Below, one piece after another: positions 7,437 through 14,827 of a stretch of DNA of 41,100 nucleotides; positions within the stretch are counted from its first letter, which is position 1, and each line of letters begins with the position of its first letter. A model generated the notes under the pieces. That model ran no database searches, was not told the origin of the DNA, and was given only the letters and a program-made list of their open reading frames with translations. The DNA is from JBDUDK01 sp040002995 (GTDB lineage Bacteria > Actinomycetota > Acidimicrobiia > Acidimicrobiales > Ilumatobacteraceae), in the NCBI GenBank assembly GCA_040002995.1, contig JBDUDK010000077.1, positions 1-41,100 of the forward strand, given 5' to 3'. The position numbers were made by a program, and so were the translations under genes.

Positions 7437-8780
7437 TCAGTCGTCCACGGCGAACAACTGCCAGGCTCCGGGGACGCCCTTCAGCTGGTGCTCGCCCCGG
7501 TCACTGAAGGTGATCCCCGATCCGGCCACCAAATCGGCAACGGTTCTCGACACCCAGACCTCGCCGGGCTGTGCCTGTGCTTGGACCCTCGCCGCGATGT
7601 GGACGGCGATCCCGGCGACATCACCGCCGCGTCGTTCAACTTCACCGGTGTGCAGGCCCACGCGCACGTCGACGCCGAGCTCGCGTGCGCCTTCGCAGAG
7701 GGCACGACCACATTGAATCGCCCGGGCCGGACCATCGAAGGTGGCGAGGATGCCGTCACCAGTGGTCTTGACGTGTCGACCTCCGAAGCGATGCACCTGG
7801 CGTTCGGCCATGCGGTCGTGGTTATCGAGCAGCTCGCGCCAGCGATGGTCTCCCGTGCTGGCCGCCCGTTTGGTCGAGTCCACGATGTCGGTGAAGAGAA
7901 TCGTCGCCAGCACGCGGTCGACGTCTTGCGTTGTTCTTGCTCCGGTCAGGAACTCTTCGATCTCCCCGAGCAGCGCATCCGTGTCGCCAACAAAGGGAAG
8001 GTGGTCGCGGCCGGGTAGCTCGACGAGCTTGGCTCCCGCGATGTTTTTGGCGAGATACCGCGCGTGGCCGATCGGGAAGAAGGCATTGTGAACACGATGC
8101 AGCACCAATGTCGGTGTCTTGATCGTCGGTAGCACGGCGCGGAGATCGGTGTGGGCGGCCAAGAGATTGATGGCCTTGGCGATGGCCGGACTGGCGGCCC
8201 GCTGGCCCGCATGTTTCCACCACGATCGAAACTCGACATCAGTGGCGAGGCTCGGGGCCATCATGGCGACATCGTCGACCGCGTCTCCCTGGTGATCGGG
8301 GTTGGTCACGGCGTCGACGAACTTCTCGATGACGTCTTGCGGCACCCCCCACGGATAATCCGAGTCGCGAGCCAACCGAGCGAAACAGTGCACGAGTACC
8401 TGGGCCGAGGTTCGCTCGGGATAGGTCGCGCTGAACAACATCGCGGCCAGCCCGCCCTCTCCGACGCCGAACAGAACAGCGCGCGAGGACTCAGCCGCAT
8501 CGAGAACGGCCACGGCGTCTTGCATCCAACCCTCGATCGTCAGCGACGATCCGGCGCTCAGGGGATCCGACAGACCAAGCCCGCTTGGGTCGAATCGAAT
8601 TAGCCGGGTAAAGGACGCCAGCCGCCGATCGAAGCGTCGCAGGTGCGGTTCATCATCTCTGTCGATCGAGATGGTGGTGCCGTTCGAGAACGCGAGGAGC
8701 TCGATTGGACCGTCCCCAAGAACCTGGTACGCGACATGGTGGTTCCCGCTCTTGGCGTAGTGGATCTCCGCCGCGTCCAC
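7437..8780 (-). CDS. Alpha/beta-hydrolase-like domain fused to class III adenylate cyclase
   Basis: Of 447 residues, 1-280 form an alpha/beta-hydrolase-like domain and 285-447 a class III cyclase domain, the architecture of M. tuberculosis Rv1900c (LipJ). The cyclase part looks competent: metal-binding Asp298 (FTDIVDST) and Asp342 (TTGDG), and adenine-selecting Lys338 and Asp387 by alignment with mycobacterial enzymes. The expected product is cAMP. The hydrolase part looks dead. The nucleophile elbow reads GVGEG, with Gly107 where Ser is expected, and the acid position carries Asn232; only His260 (RDHLPF) remains. It probably acts as a ligand-sensing or regulatory domain. The start is GTG with a TAGGCT box 8 nt upstream, consistent with leaderless expression. 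The gene stands alone, divergent from the cysteine hydrolase gene. Confidence 0.88.
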   Translation of the reverse strand: MDAAEIHYAKSGNHHVAYQVLGDGPIELLAFSNGTTISIDRDDEPHLRRFDRRLASFTRLIRFDPSGLGLSDPLSAGSSLTIEGWMQDAVAVLDAAESSRAVLFGVGEGGLAAMLFSATYPERTSAQVLVHCFARLARDSDYPWGVPQDVIEKFVDAVTNPDHQGDAVDDVAMMAPSLATDVEFRSWWKHAGQRAASPAIAKAINLLAAHTDLRAVLPTIKTPTLVLHRVHNAFFPIGHARYLAKNIAGAKLVELPGRDHLPFVGDTDALLGEIEEFLTGARTTQDVDRVLATILFTDIVDSTKRAASTGDHRWRELLDNHDRMAERQVHRFGGRHVKTTGDGILATFDGPARAIQCGRALCEGARELGVDVRVGLHTGEVERRGGDVAGIAVHIAARVQAQAQPGEVWVSRTVADLVAGSGITFSDRGEHQLKGVPGAWQLFAVDD

Positions 8781-8788
8781 AGCTCCCG

Positions 8789-8794
8789 AGCCTA
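8789..8794 (-). promoter_or_regulatory. Possible -10 box (TAGGCT) for the hydrolase-cyclase gene
   Basis: Read on the minus strand, TAGGCT ends 8 nt before the GTG at 8780. This is the spacing expected for a transcript that begins at or near the start codon. GGGAG also lies in between but only 2 nt from the GTG, too close for a good Shine-Dalgarno site. Confidence 0.3.
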
Positions 8795-8895
8795 CGAGAC
8801 GGCCACCAGGGCGACGATCGTCACGCTTTGAGAAGCTGTCGGTGGGGTAGGTCTACCGTGAGGGTCAGGAGCCCGCTGGGACGAAAGGGGAGACC

Positions 8896-9453
8896 ATGAC
8901 CACCCTCGATAAGCGGCCAAACACCGCACTTGTCGTTATCGACGTGCAGAACGGAGTCGTGGAGGGCGCGCACGAGCGCGATGCGGTCGTCTTGAACGTC
9001 GGCAGCCTTGTCGAGAAGGCTCGCCGGGAACACGTCCCCGTCGTCTGGGTCCAGCACAACGACGAACAGCTCGAGCGGGGGAGCGACAAGTGGCGGATCG
9101 TGCCCGAGCTGAAGCCCGACGACGACGAGCCGCTCGTCGAGAAGAGCTACGGCGACGCGTTCGAGGACACCAACCTCGAAAAGGTGCTGTCGGGCCTCGG
9201 CGTCGGACGACTCGTCGTCGCCGGCGCACAGACCGATGCGTGCATTCGCTCCACGCTCCACGGCGCGTTCACCAGAGGCTACGACGCCACGCTGGTCAGC
9301 GACGCCCATACGACGGAGGACCAGTCGTCATGGGGGGCGCCGCCGCCGGATCAGGTCATCGCCCACACGAATCTGTACTGGAAATACCAGACAGCGCCGG
9401 GGCGCACGGCCGGGACGGTCGAGACCAAAGACGTCGACTTCGGCGGTGCGTAA
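8896..9453 (+). CDS. Cysteine hydrolase of the isochorismatase family
   Basis: This 185-residue cytoplasmic enzyme opens with ALVVIDVQNG. The triad of this superfamily is present: Asp16, Lys83 (VEKSYGDAF) and Cys116 (GAQTDACIRST). Family members hydrolyse amide or vinyl-ether bonds in substrates such as nicotinamide, N-carbamoyl compounds or isochorismate. The Ala-Gln-Thr-Asp-Ala-Cys elbow is typical of the broad cysteine-hydrolase group, not of a named enzyme. The ATG at 8896 has a strong ribosome-binding site, AAAGGGGAG, at 8884-8892. It converges on the receiver protein gene with only 7 nt between stops. The substrate is unassigned. Confidence 0.85.
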   Translation: MTTLDKRPNTALVVIDVQNGVVEGAHERDAVVLNVGSLVEKARREHVPVVWVQHNDEQLERGSDKWRIVPELKPDDDEPLVEKSYGDAFEDTNLEKVLSGLGVGRLVVAGAQTDACIRSTLHGAFTRGYDATLVSDAHTTEDQSSWGAPPPDQVIAHTNLYWKYQTAPGRTAGTVETKDVDFGGA

Positions 9454-9460
9454 GGGCTGT

Positions 9461-10054
9461 TTACAGTGTTTCGGACGTGGACCGCAGCACGTCATTGTCG
9501 TGCGGTGCGGTACCAAAATCGCGGGAGAGCCGTGTGATCTCGAGTTCCCTCGCTTGCTCGTCAACCAGGCGCTCGAGCCGCTTCTGGTATGCCCGCTGGG
9601 CGATCTCGTGACAGCGGCGCCGGCCGGCGTTCGCCACCGTGAGGAGCAGTTCGGGCGGGCGGAAGGGCTTCACGACATAGCCGTAGGCGCCGCTTTCGAA
9701 TGCGCTCTCGGCGACATTCGGGTCGTCGATGCCCGTCACCATCACGACCGCCACGTCCGGGTACTCGGCCAGAATTCCTTCGGCCAGTTCGAGGCCGGAC
9801 TCGCCCGGCATCATCACGTCGATGAGCGCCAGAGCGAACGCGTCGGTCGCTAGCCGGGAGCGGGCCGCAACTGCGTCTCTCGCGCATGTGCAGCGGTAGC
9901 CGGCGCGACCGAGGAGGCGAACCAGAATCGTCGTGACGATCTCGTCGTCATCGACAATGAGAACCGATGCGGTATCGCCGAACAGGGGCGGCATGTCTCC
10001 TGGACGGAACCGCAGCTCTCCGCGGCGCGGCGCCGTGAGCTCGTCTGATGTCAT
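9461..10054 (-). CDS. Receiver-domain response regulator with C-terminal coiled coil
   Basis: The 197-residue protein has a CheY-like receiver at about 28-148. It shows an acidic pocket (VLIVDDDE), phospho-acceptor Asp79 (LALIDVMMPG), Thr107 and Lys129 (YVVKPF). The tail, about 150-197, is charged and helical (YQKRLERLVDEQARELE) and is not a DNA-binding domain. Such proteins often pair with HD-GYP, kinase or diguanylate-cyclase partners or act as phosphate sinks. No kinase gene is adjacent. I chose the ATG at 10054, because the TTG at 10087 adds 11 residues without family support. The gene is divergent from the ABM-like gene. Confidence 0.8.
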   Translation of the reverse strand: MTSDELTAPRRGELRFRPGDMPPLFGDTASVLIVDDDEIVTTILVRLLGRAGYRCTCARDAVAARSRLATDAFALALIDVMMPGESGLELAEGILAEYPDVAVVMVTGIDDPNVAESAFESGAYGYVVKPFRPPELLLTVANAGRRRCHEIAQRAYQKRLERLVDEQARELEITRLSRDFGTAPHDNDVLRSTSETL

Positions 10055-10193
10055 GAGTCCAAGTCGGCTGAGAGACGGCCGTTCCAAAGGGCGGAAACGT
10101 CAAGACTGCACCCATGCTGGCTGAAAGCTCCGTAAGGGTTCTCGGCCGATGTTGCCGTAGCGTTCGCCCCCACCAGCGAGAAGGAGACGGCCA

Positions 10194-10466
10194 ATGCCTG
10201 TCTTGATGATCGGTGAAGTGCCGACCCTGACTGAGGACGTGTACGCCGGGATGGTGGGCCAGCTGATGCCGGCAATGCGCGCGTCGAAAGGATTCATCTC
10301 TCATGCCGGCGGGCCCAGCCCGTCCGGCGGTTGGCGCGTCGTCGAGGTATGGGAATCCGAAGCCGACAGCGAGAACTGGTTCAACACGGGTGTCAAGCCG
10401 AACCTGCCGCCTGGCGTCGTCCCAGACCGGAAGTACCACCCCATCCACACCGCGTTCGCCAAGTAG
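10194..10466 (+). CDS. Small ABM-like dimeric alpha/beta-barrel protein
   Basis: The 90-residue protein has the strand-helix pattern of the antibiotic-biosynthesis-monooxygenase fold. It starts with MPVLMIGEVPTLTEDVYAGM and has a central GWRVVEVWESEADSENWF, matching the VVEVWES strand common to this fold. Members act as heme or quinol monooxygenases or as binding proteins, but no catalytic residue can be named here. The ATG is supported by AGAAGGAG at 10179-10186. It runs towards the second FtsX-like permease, which ends at 10476, just 9 nt away. A housekeeping or detoxification role is possible but unproven. Confidence 0.65.
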   Translation: MPVLMIGEVPTLTEDVYAGMVGQLMPAMRASKGFISHAGGPSPSGGWRVVEVWESEADSENWFNTGVKPNLPPGVVPDRKYHPIHTAFAK

Positions 10467-10475
10467 ATCCCGATT

Positions 10476-12989
10476 TCACTCGGTACGTAGAGCCTCGGCG
10501 GGGCGGCCGCCACCGGCCGCCCAGGCCGGGCCACCGCCGAGCAGGTTCGCGAGCAAGATCGTGATGGGAACCAAGAGGAGCACCGCAGCCAGTGGAACGA
10601 TCGGGGGCGAGACGCTGCCGACGCTGCTGGCGACGAGATGCCAGGTCCATTTCCCCAGGACAACACCCAACGGGATGCCAATCACCACTGCTATGACCGC
10701 CAATGCCGTCGCCTGCCACGCGACTGTCGCCCACACCTGACGGCGCACGAAGCCGATGGTCTGGAGCACGGCCAGATCGCGACGGTGGCGTCGTATCGAT
10801 CCCACAAGGGTCAGCCCTAGCGCGCCGATCGCCATCACGACAAGGAAGCCCGCCAGGATGTACGGCAGGAAGTCCACCTGCGCGAGGTCGCCGATCTCGC
10901 CCCCTGGATAGGGACGCAGGACCACCCGGCCGAAGTCGTTCAAGAGTGAACCAAACGCAGCTTGGCCGTCGACTCCCGGTTCGTACCGGACGGCGAATTG
11001 AAGGACGGGCGTGTCGGAGAGGAGGCGCCTGAGGCCCGCCAGCGTCATGGCGCCCCCACGCGACAACCGTCGTCCCAACCCGCCGGCCGTGGGCTCCAGT
11101 GATTGGCCGACGATTCTCATGGTCACGCGTTGCCGCCCGGCGCTGACAGTGACGTCCTGACCGATGCCCTTGTGCAACTCGTCGAGGGCATCGCGACCCA
11201 GCGCGATCTCGCCGGGTGTGACCGGCGCCCGCCCGTCGACGACCTTCACGAACACCGACCCCTCGACCTTCTCGATGCCGCCGATGTCGACCCGATGGCC
11301 GTCGACGGTGATCGCGTCGGTGAGGGCAAAGCCCGAGAACGCCCCCACGTACCTGTTCTTGGTCAGCAGCCGTGTCATCTCCGTGTGGAGCGAGTCGGCG
11401 GCTGGGTCGCCGGCGAGGGCCTGGCTGTTGGGATTGCCGACGACCACATCCCAGTTCCAGCCCTGCTCGCGAGGCGTGTTAACGAGGTGGCGAAGACTGA
11501 CGCCGAAAGTCACCGCCGCCACGACGCCCGCCACCGCTAACGAAATGCCCAACAGGGCGGCGCGGACAGTAATCCCGCGCCCGCGCTCGAACGACATTCG
11601 CAGCCCCACTACAGCCGATGGGCTGAGACCCACGCCGGTCGCGGTAGCGCGTCGCCGACCAGATCGCGCGTGCTCCCGCTCGAGGTGGCCATCCGGCGTG
11701 AGGCGGGCAGCCCGCCTCGCCGAAATGAGGCTGCGCGCCATGACCGCGATCGTGACGCAGACGAAGCCGAGTCCGAGCACGGCGATGTTGACGGACACGC
11801 CGGGGTGGATCTCGGCCCGGCGGGCGAGCCCGATCAATGCGAGCGGCGACAGGGTCACGGCGCCCAGAACCGCCGCGCCGGCGCCCGTGAGCCCGACGAT
11901 GCCGGCGCGCACGAGCGGGACGAGAGCCAGCTGGCTGCGGCTCACACCCAACGCGGTGAGCGTCGGGTGGTCGGCGGCGTCCGCTGCCACCTGGCGGCTC
12001 AGCACCTGGCCGAGCACGAGCGCGGCAGCCAGTGCCGCGAGGCCAGCGAACAAAAGAAGGGCGAGCGCCTCCAGGTGGATGGCCCGCTTGGCCTTGTCCG
12101 CCGCGTCCTGCGTATCGGAGCCGACATGGACCTGACCGTCACCGGGACTGACAACGTTTCGGAGCGCTTGTTCGAATGCGGGTAGACCGGCCAAGCCGTT
12201 ACGAAGGCGGATGCGGAAGATCTCCATGCCGGGGAGCGCCTCCGCGATCACGCCTTGGTCCTTCGCGTACTGACGCAAGAAGGCGGGCGTGAGGTACATC
12301 GACGCCTGCGACGTGAAGTTGGCGTCACGGGCTACGGCTTGGGGCGGAGAATTCACGCCGTTCGGAAGCCGCATCACGCCCACCACCCGAAAGGAGTACG
12401 ACGGGCCAGCGGGGCGAGGAATTTTTCCGAAGCCGGTCCTCGCCGTGTCAATCGTCTGTTCGAAGGAGAACGACCACATCGTCAGCTCACTGCCGACACG
12501 CAGATGGCGCTGGGCGGCGGTGAAGTCGTCGACTACCACTTCGTCGGCGCGGTCGGCGCGGGCGAGGCGTCCGTGCAGAACCAGTGGTCGGTCCATCGTG
12601 CGAAAGGCGTGCTCGCCGGCGGAGGCGAAGGGGTTAATCGAACCGATCTCCTTGCCGGCCTTGTCGGGCGAGAGGAACAGGTATGGGGCGCGATCGACCT
12701 CCGCGATCTGGGGGAGGGCGAGCACCCGGGCCCGAGTAGCGAGGGCCTGAGCAACCACGTTTGGATCCGATGGGTCGCCCTGGACGCCGTTCACGATCGC
12801 GATCAAGTCCTCGGGCTGGCTGTACGCCACGAAGCGCGCCATCGCGCTGTCAGTGCGGCTGGCGCCCGCCACGGCGGCGATGACGAACGCACCCGCCAAA
12901 CCCACGAGCAGTGCGAGCACGATGGTCGCTCCGCGGCGGCGCCGCAGCTGGCTGCGAGCGATCATCCACACGGTGGGCATCACGCGCAT
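10476..12989 (-). CDS. FtsX-like ABC transporter permease (paralogue 2)
   Basis: The 837-residue product has a basic N-terminus (RSQLRRRRG), TM1 at about 22-44, and a long extracytoplasmic domain. A helix trio lies near 310-435, then a second extracytoplasmic domain and a C-terminal helix trio from about 710. The coupling segment VLQTIGFVRRQ and the C-terminal LRTE are shared with the other permeases here. No ATPase gene is adjacent, so it must borrow one or act without. It stands alone, convergent with the ABM-like gene and divergent from the DUF1905 gene. Homologues export lipids, peptides or drugs, or transmit mechanical signals; which applies here is unknown. Confidence 0.87.
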   Translation of the reverse strand: MRVMPTVWMIARSQLRRRRGATIVLALLVGLAGAFVIAAVAGASRTDSAMARFVAYSQPEDLIAIVNGVQGDPSDPNVVAQALATRARVLALPQIAEVDRAPYLFLSPDKAGKEIGSINPFASAGEHAFRTMDRPLVLHGRLARADRADEVVVDDFTAAQRHLRVGSELTMWSFSFEQTIDTARTGFGKIPRPAGPSYSFRVVGVMRLPNGVNSPPQAVARDANFTSQASMYLTPAFLRQYAKDQGVIAEALPGMEIFRIRLRNGLAGLPAFEQALRNVVSPGDGQVHVGSDTQDAADKAKRAIHLEALALLLFAGLAALAAALVLGQVLSRQVAADAADHPTLTALGVSRSQLALVPLVRAGIVGLTGAGAAVLGAVTLSPLALIGLARRAEIHPGVSVNIAVLGLGFVCVTIAVMARSLISARRAARLTPDGHLEREHARSGRRRATATGVGLSPSAVVGLRMSFERGRGITVRAALLGISLAVAGVVAAVTFGVSLRHLVNTPREQGWNWDVVVGNPNSQALAGDPAADSLHTEMTRLLTKNRYVGAFSGFALTDAITVDGHRVDIGGIEKVEGSVFVKVVDGRAPVTPGEIALGRDALDELHKGIGQDVTVSAGRQRVTMRIVGQSLEPTAGGLGRRLSRGGAMTLAGLRRLLSDTPVLQFAVRYEPGVDGQAAFGSLLNDFGRVVLRPYPGGEIGDLAQVDFLPYILAGFLVVMAIGALGLTLVGSIRRHRRDLAVLQTIGFVRRQVWATVAWQATALAVIAVVIGIPLGVVLGKWTWHLVASSVGSVSPPIVPLAAVLLLVPITILLANLLGGGPAWAAGGGRPAEALRTE

Positions 12990-13108
12990 TTTGTGCTCGA
13001 AGCCGCGTCACCGAAAGGGGGACATCCAGAGTCCCGACAGTGGTGCCAGCACCCGATGAGTCCCGGCGTCCGGTTTCGTCGTACGTAGGAAGAGCAGGAG
13101 GTGGCGCG

Positions 13109-13387
13109 ATGAACAGGTTGAGCAAGCAGTTCACGGCAACGCTGCAGAAGAGTCCGAACCAAGGCGGTTGGACCTACGTGGTCATGCCCAACTCCGCCAA
13201 GTACTTCGGCACCAGGGGTTTGGTGAAGATCAGCGGCACGGTCGACGGCCATCCGTTCCGCAGCTCCTTCATGGCCCTGGGCGACGGCACGCACAAGCTC
13301 CCCATCAAGGCCGACGTTCGCAAGGCCATCTCGAAGCAGGCGGGCGACAAGGTGACCGTCCTGCTGGAAGAGCGGCTCGACGACTGA
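13109..13387 (+). CDS. DUF1905-domain protein
   Basis: The 92-residue protein matches the DUF1905 family: FTATLQKSP at the start, GGWTYVVMP, then a central FRSSFMALGDG and LEERL at the end. The fold is a small beta-barrel, often fused to or encoded near YdeI-like proteins, and its function is unknown. The frame is open for 66 codons upstream, but the true start is the ATG at 13109, directly after a strong AGCAGGAGG site at 13092-13100. It converges on the truncated cyclase with only 5 nt between stops. Confidence 0.8.
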   Translation: MNRLSKQFTATLQKSPNQGGWTYVVMPNSAKYFGTRGLVKISGTVDGHPFRSSFMALGDGTHKLPIKADVRKAISKQAGDKVTVLLEERLDD

Positions 13388-13392
13388 ACCGC

Positions 13393-13782
13393 TCAGATCA
13401 ACGCGATGACGTTGGCCGCCGGCACGGGCTTGTGGAAACCCTTGAGTTCCAGGTCGCCGACATGCTCGAGTTCTGCCAACTGCTCGACGGCGGTGCGCAC
13501 CCTGGCCGAAATCACGATCTGTCCGTCCGCGGCTACGGCACACAAGCGAGAGGCCAGATTGCAGACGTTTCCCATGACGGCGTATTCGTAGCGCCCCGAA
13601 AAACCGACTTCGCCGAGAGTGGCGTAACCCAACGCGATGCCGATCCCGAAGCCGAGCTCATGGCCGAGCGCGCGCCACCGGTCGGTCACCCGGGCCACCG
13701 CCTCACGCATCGCGACGGCGAGTCGTACCGCGAGCTCGGGCGGGTTTGGACAGGGCAGCGAAATAATGCCGAGCGTGCGCAC
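13393..13782 (-). pseudogene. C-terminal fragment of a class III nucleotide cyclase
   Basis: The ~129 residues match the second half of actinobacterial class III cyclase domains. They include LPCPNPPELAVRLAVAMREAV, then GFGIGIALGYATLGEVGFSG, a GNVCNLASRLC segment and the terminal ELKGFHKPVPAANVIAL. The first half is missing, including both metal-binding aspartates and the GDG hairpin. The leftmost usable start, a GTG at 13782, gives a non-functional half domain. The 90 nt upstream to 13873 holds no recognisable remainder. It is best read as a decayed cyclase whose 5' part was lost before or when the VOC gene came to lie next to it. Confidence 0.7.
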
Positions 13783-13872
13783 AGTGCCCCCGGCGGTTTC
13801 CCAGTTCCCCGATGGTGAGCTTCCGATGGGGGCCTCTGCTGCAAGACCTCAGTGGCAGCGATTAAGGATCGC

Positions 13873-14649
13873 TCAGCCGCCGGCGACGAGCCTGAACATG
13901 GCGCCGGTGGCGTCGGCGGCCGTCGCCAGCCTGCCGTAGGGCGTGTCCTCGGCGGGTGTCACGATCGAGCCGCCGAGGTCGACGATTTGTGCGAGGGCGG
14001 CATCGGTGTCGTCGACTCCGAAGTACACCGACCAGTGAGTGGGCACACCGCCGGGCAGGAAACCCGACGCATCCATGATTCCGGCGAAGATTTCGTCACC
14101 GATCTTGAGCGTCGTGTAGCTGAACTCAGGCGTGTCGCCGACGACGTTGGTGTGCCAGTGGAACACCGTGCGGTAGAACTCGACCGCGGCCTTGTAGTTC
14201 CTGGTGTGCAGCTCGAACCAGCTCGGGGTGCCCGGCTCGCCGAGGCGTCCGAAGCCCTGGAACTGGTGCGGCTCCCAGAGACCGATCGCGGCGCCACCCG
14301 CGTCGGCAAGGAGGGCCATGGTGCCGAGATCACCGACGTCCATGGCGGCGACGTGGATCTGCCCGCCGTTCGCGACAGCCGCGTCACACGTCTTCTTCGC
14401 GTCATCGCTGGCGAGGTAGATCGACCAAACGTCGGACGGACTCATCGGCGCACCCGGCTGGCTTGCCATACATCCGGCGACGGGTGCGCCGTCCTTGGTG
14501 AAGGTGAAATAGCCGCCGAACTCCTCGGCGGGCTCCTCCGCGGTCCAACCGAACAGCTGGCCGTAGAAGGCCCGGCTTCGCTCCGTGTCCGACGTCATCA
14601 GATCGATCCAGCAGGGTGCGCCGATGGGCGCTTTGTCTCGTGCGGGCAT
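13873..14649 (-). CDS. Two-domain VOC family protein (glyoxalase/dioxygenase-like)
   Basis: The 258-residue protein consists of two VOC modules, at about 10-125 and 135-255. The first starts GAPCWIDLMTSDTERSRAFY with an FGWT turn; the second starts TPSWFELHTRNYKAAVEFY with a VFHW turn. This is the arrangement of the actinobacterial group containing the Streptomyces 27-kDa 'hydroxylase'-type proteins and bleomycin-resistance-like relatives. Metal-ligand spacing is incomplete, so activity is uncertain. The frame is open further upstream, but the ATG at 14649 follows GAAGGAGCG and is the likely start. It is divergent from the third FtsX-like permease, with a 178-nt gap in which I saw no clear motif. 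Confidence 0.83.
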   Translation of the reverse strand: MPARDKAPIGAPCWIDLMTSDTERSRAFYGQLFGWTAEEPAEEFGGYFTFTKDGAPVAGCMASQPGAPMSPSDVWSIYLASDDAKKTCDAAVANGGQIHVAAMDVGDLGTMALLADAGGAAIGLWEPHQFQGFGRLGEPGTPSWFELHTRNYKAAVEFYRTVFHWHTNVVGDTPEFSYTTLKIGDEIFAGIMDASGFLPGGVPTHWSVYFGVDDTDAALAQIVDLGGSIVTPAEDTPYGRLATAADATGAMFRLVAGG

Positions 14650-14827
14650 GGTTCGCTCCTTCGCAGGTTTCGGCATCGATCTCATCAGCTTGGACGCCCC
14701 AGCGGTCAAGAACTCATCGGTCGCGCGCACCCGCGAGACGGGTGGTGGTAGCACGACACATTGGCACCGGCTGTCCTCCTTGGTTCCGGCGCCCGCCAGG
14801 CCCACACTTCGATGAGATGGGCGGCGT

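Noticed and set aside
12911..13108. Upstream open frame before the DUF1905 gene
   Set aside because: It overlaps the second permease start and lacks coding character; the strong ribosome-binding site at 13092 marks the real start.
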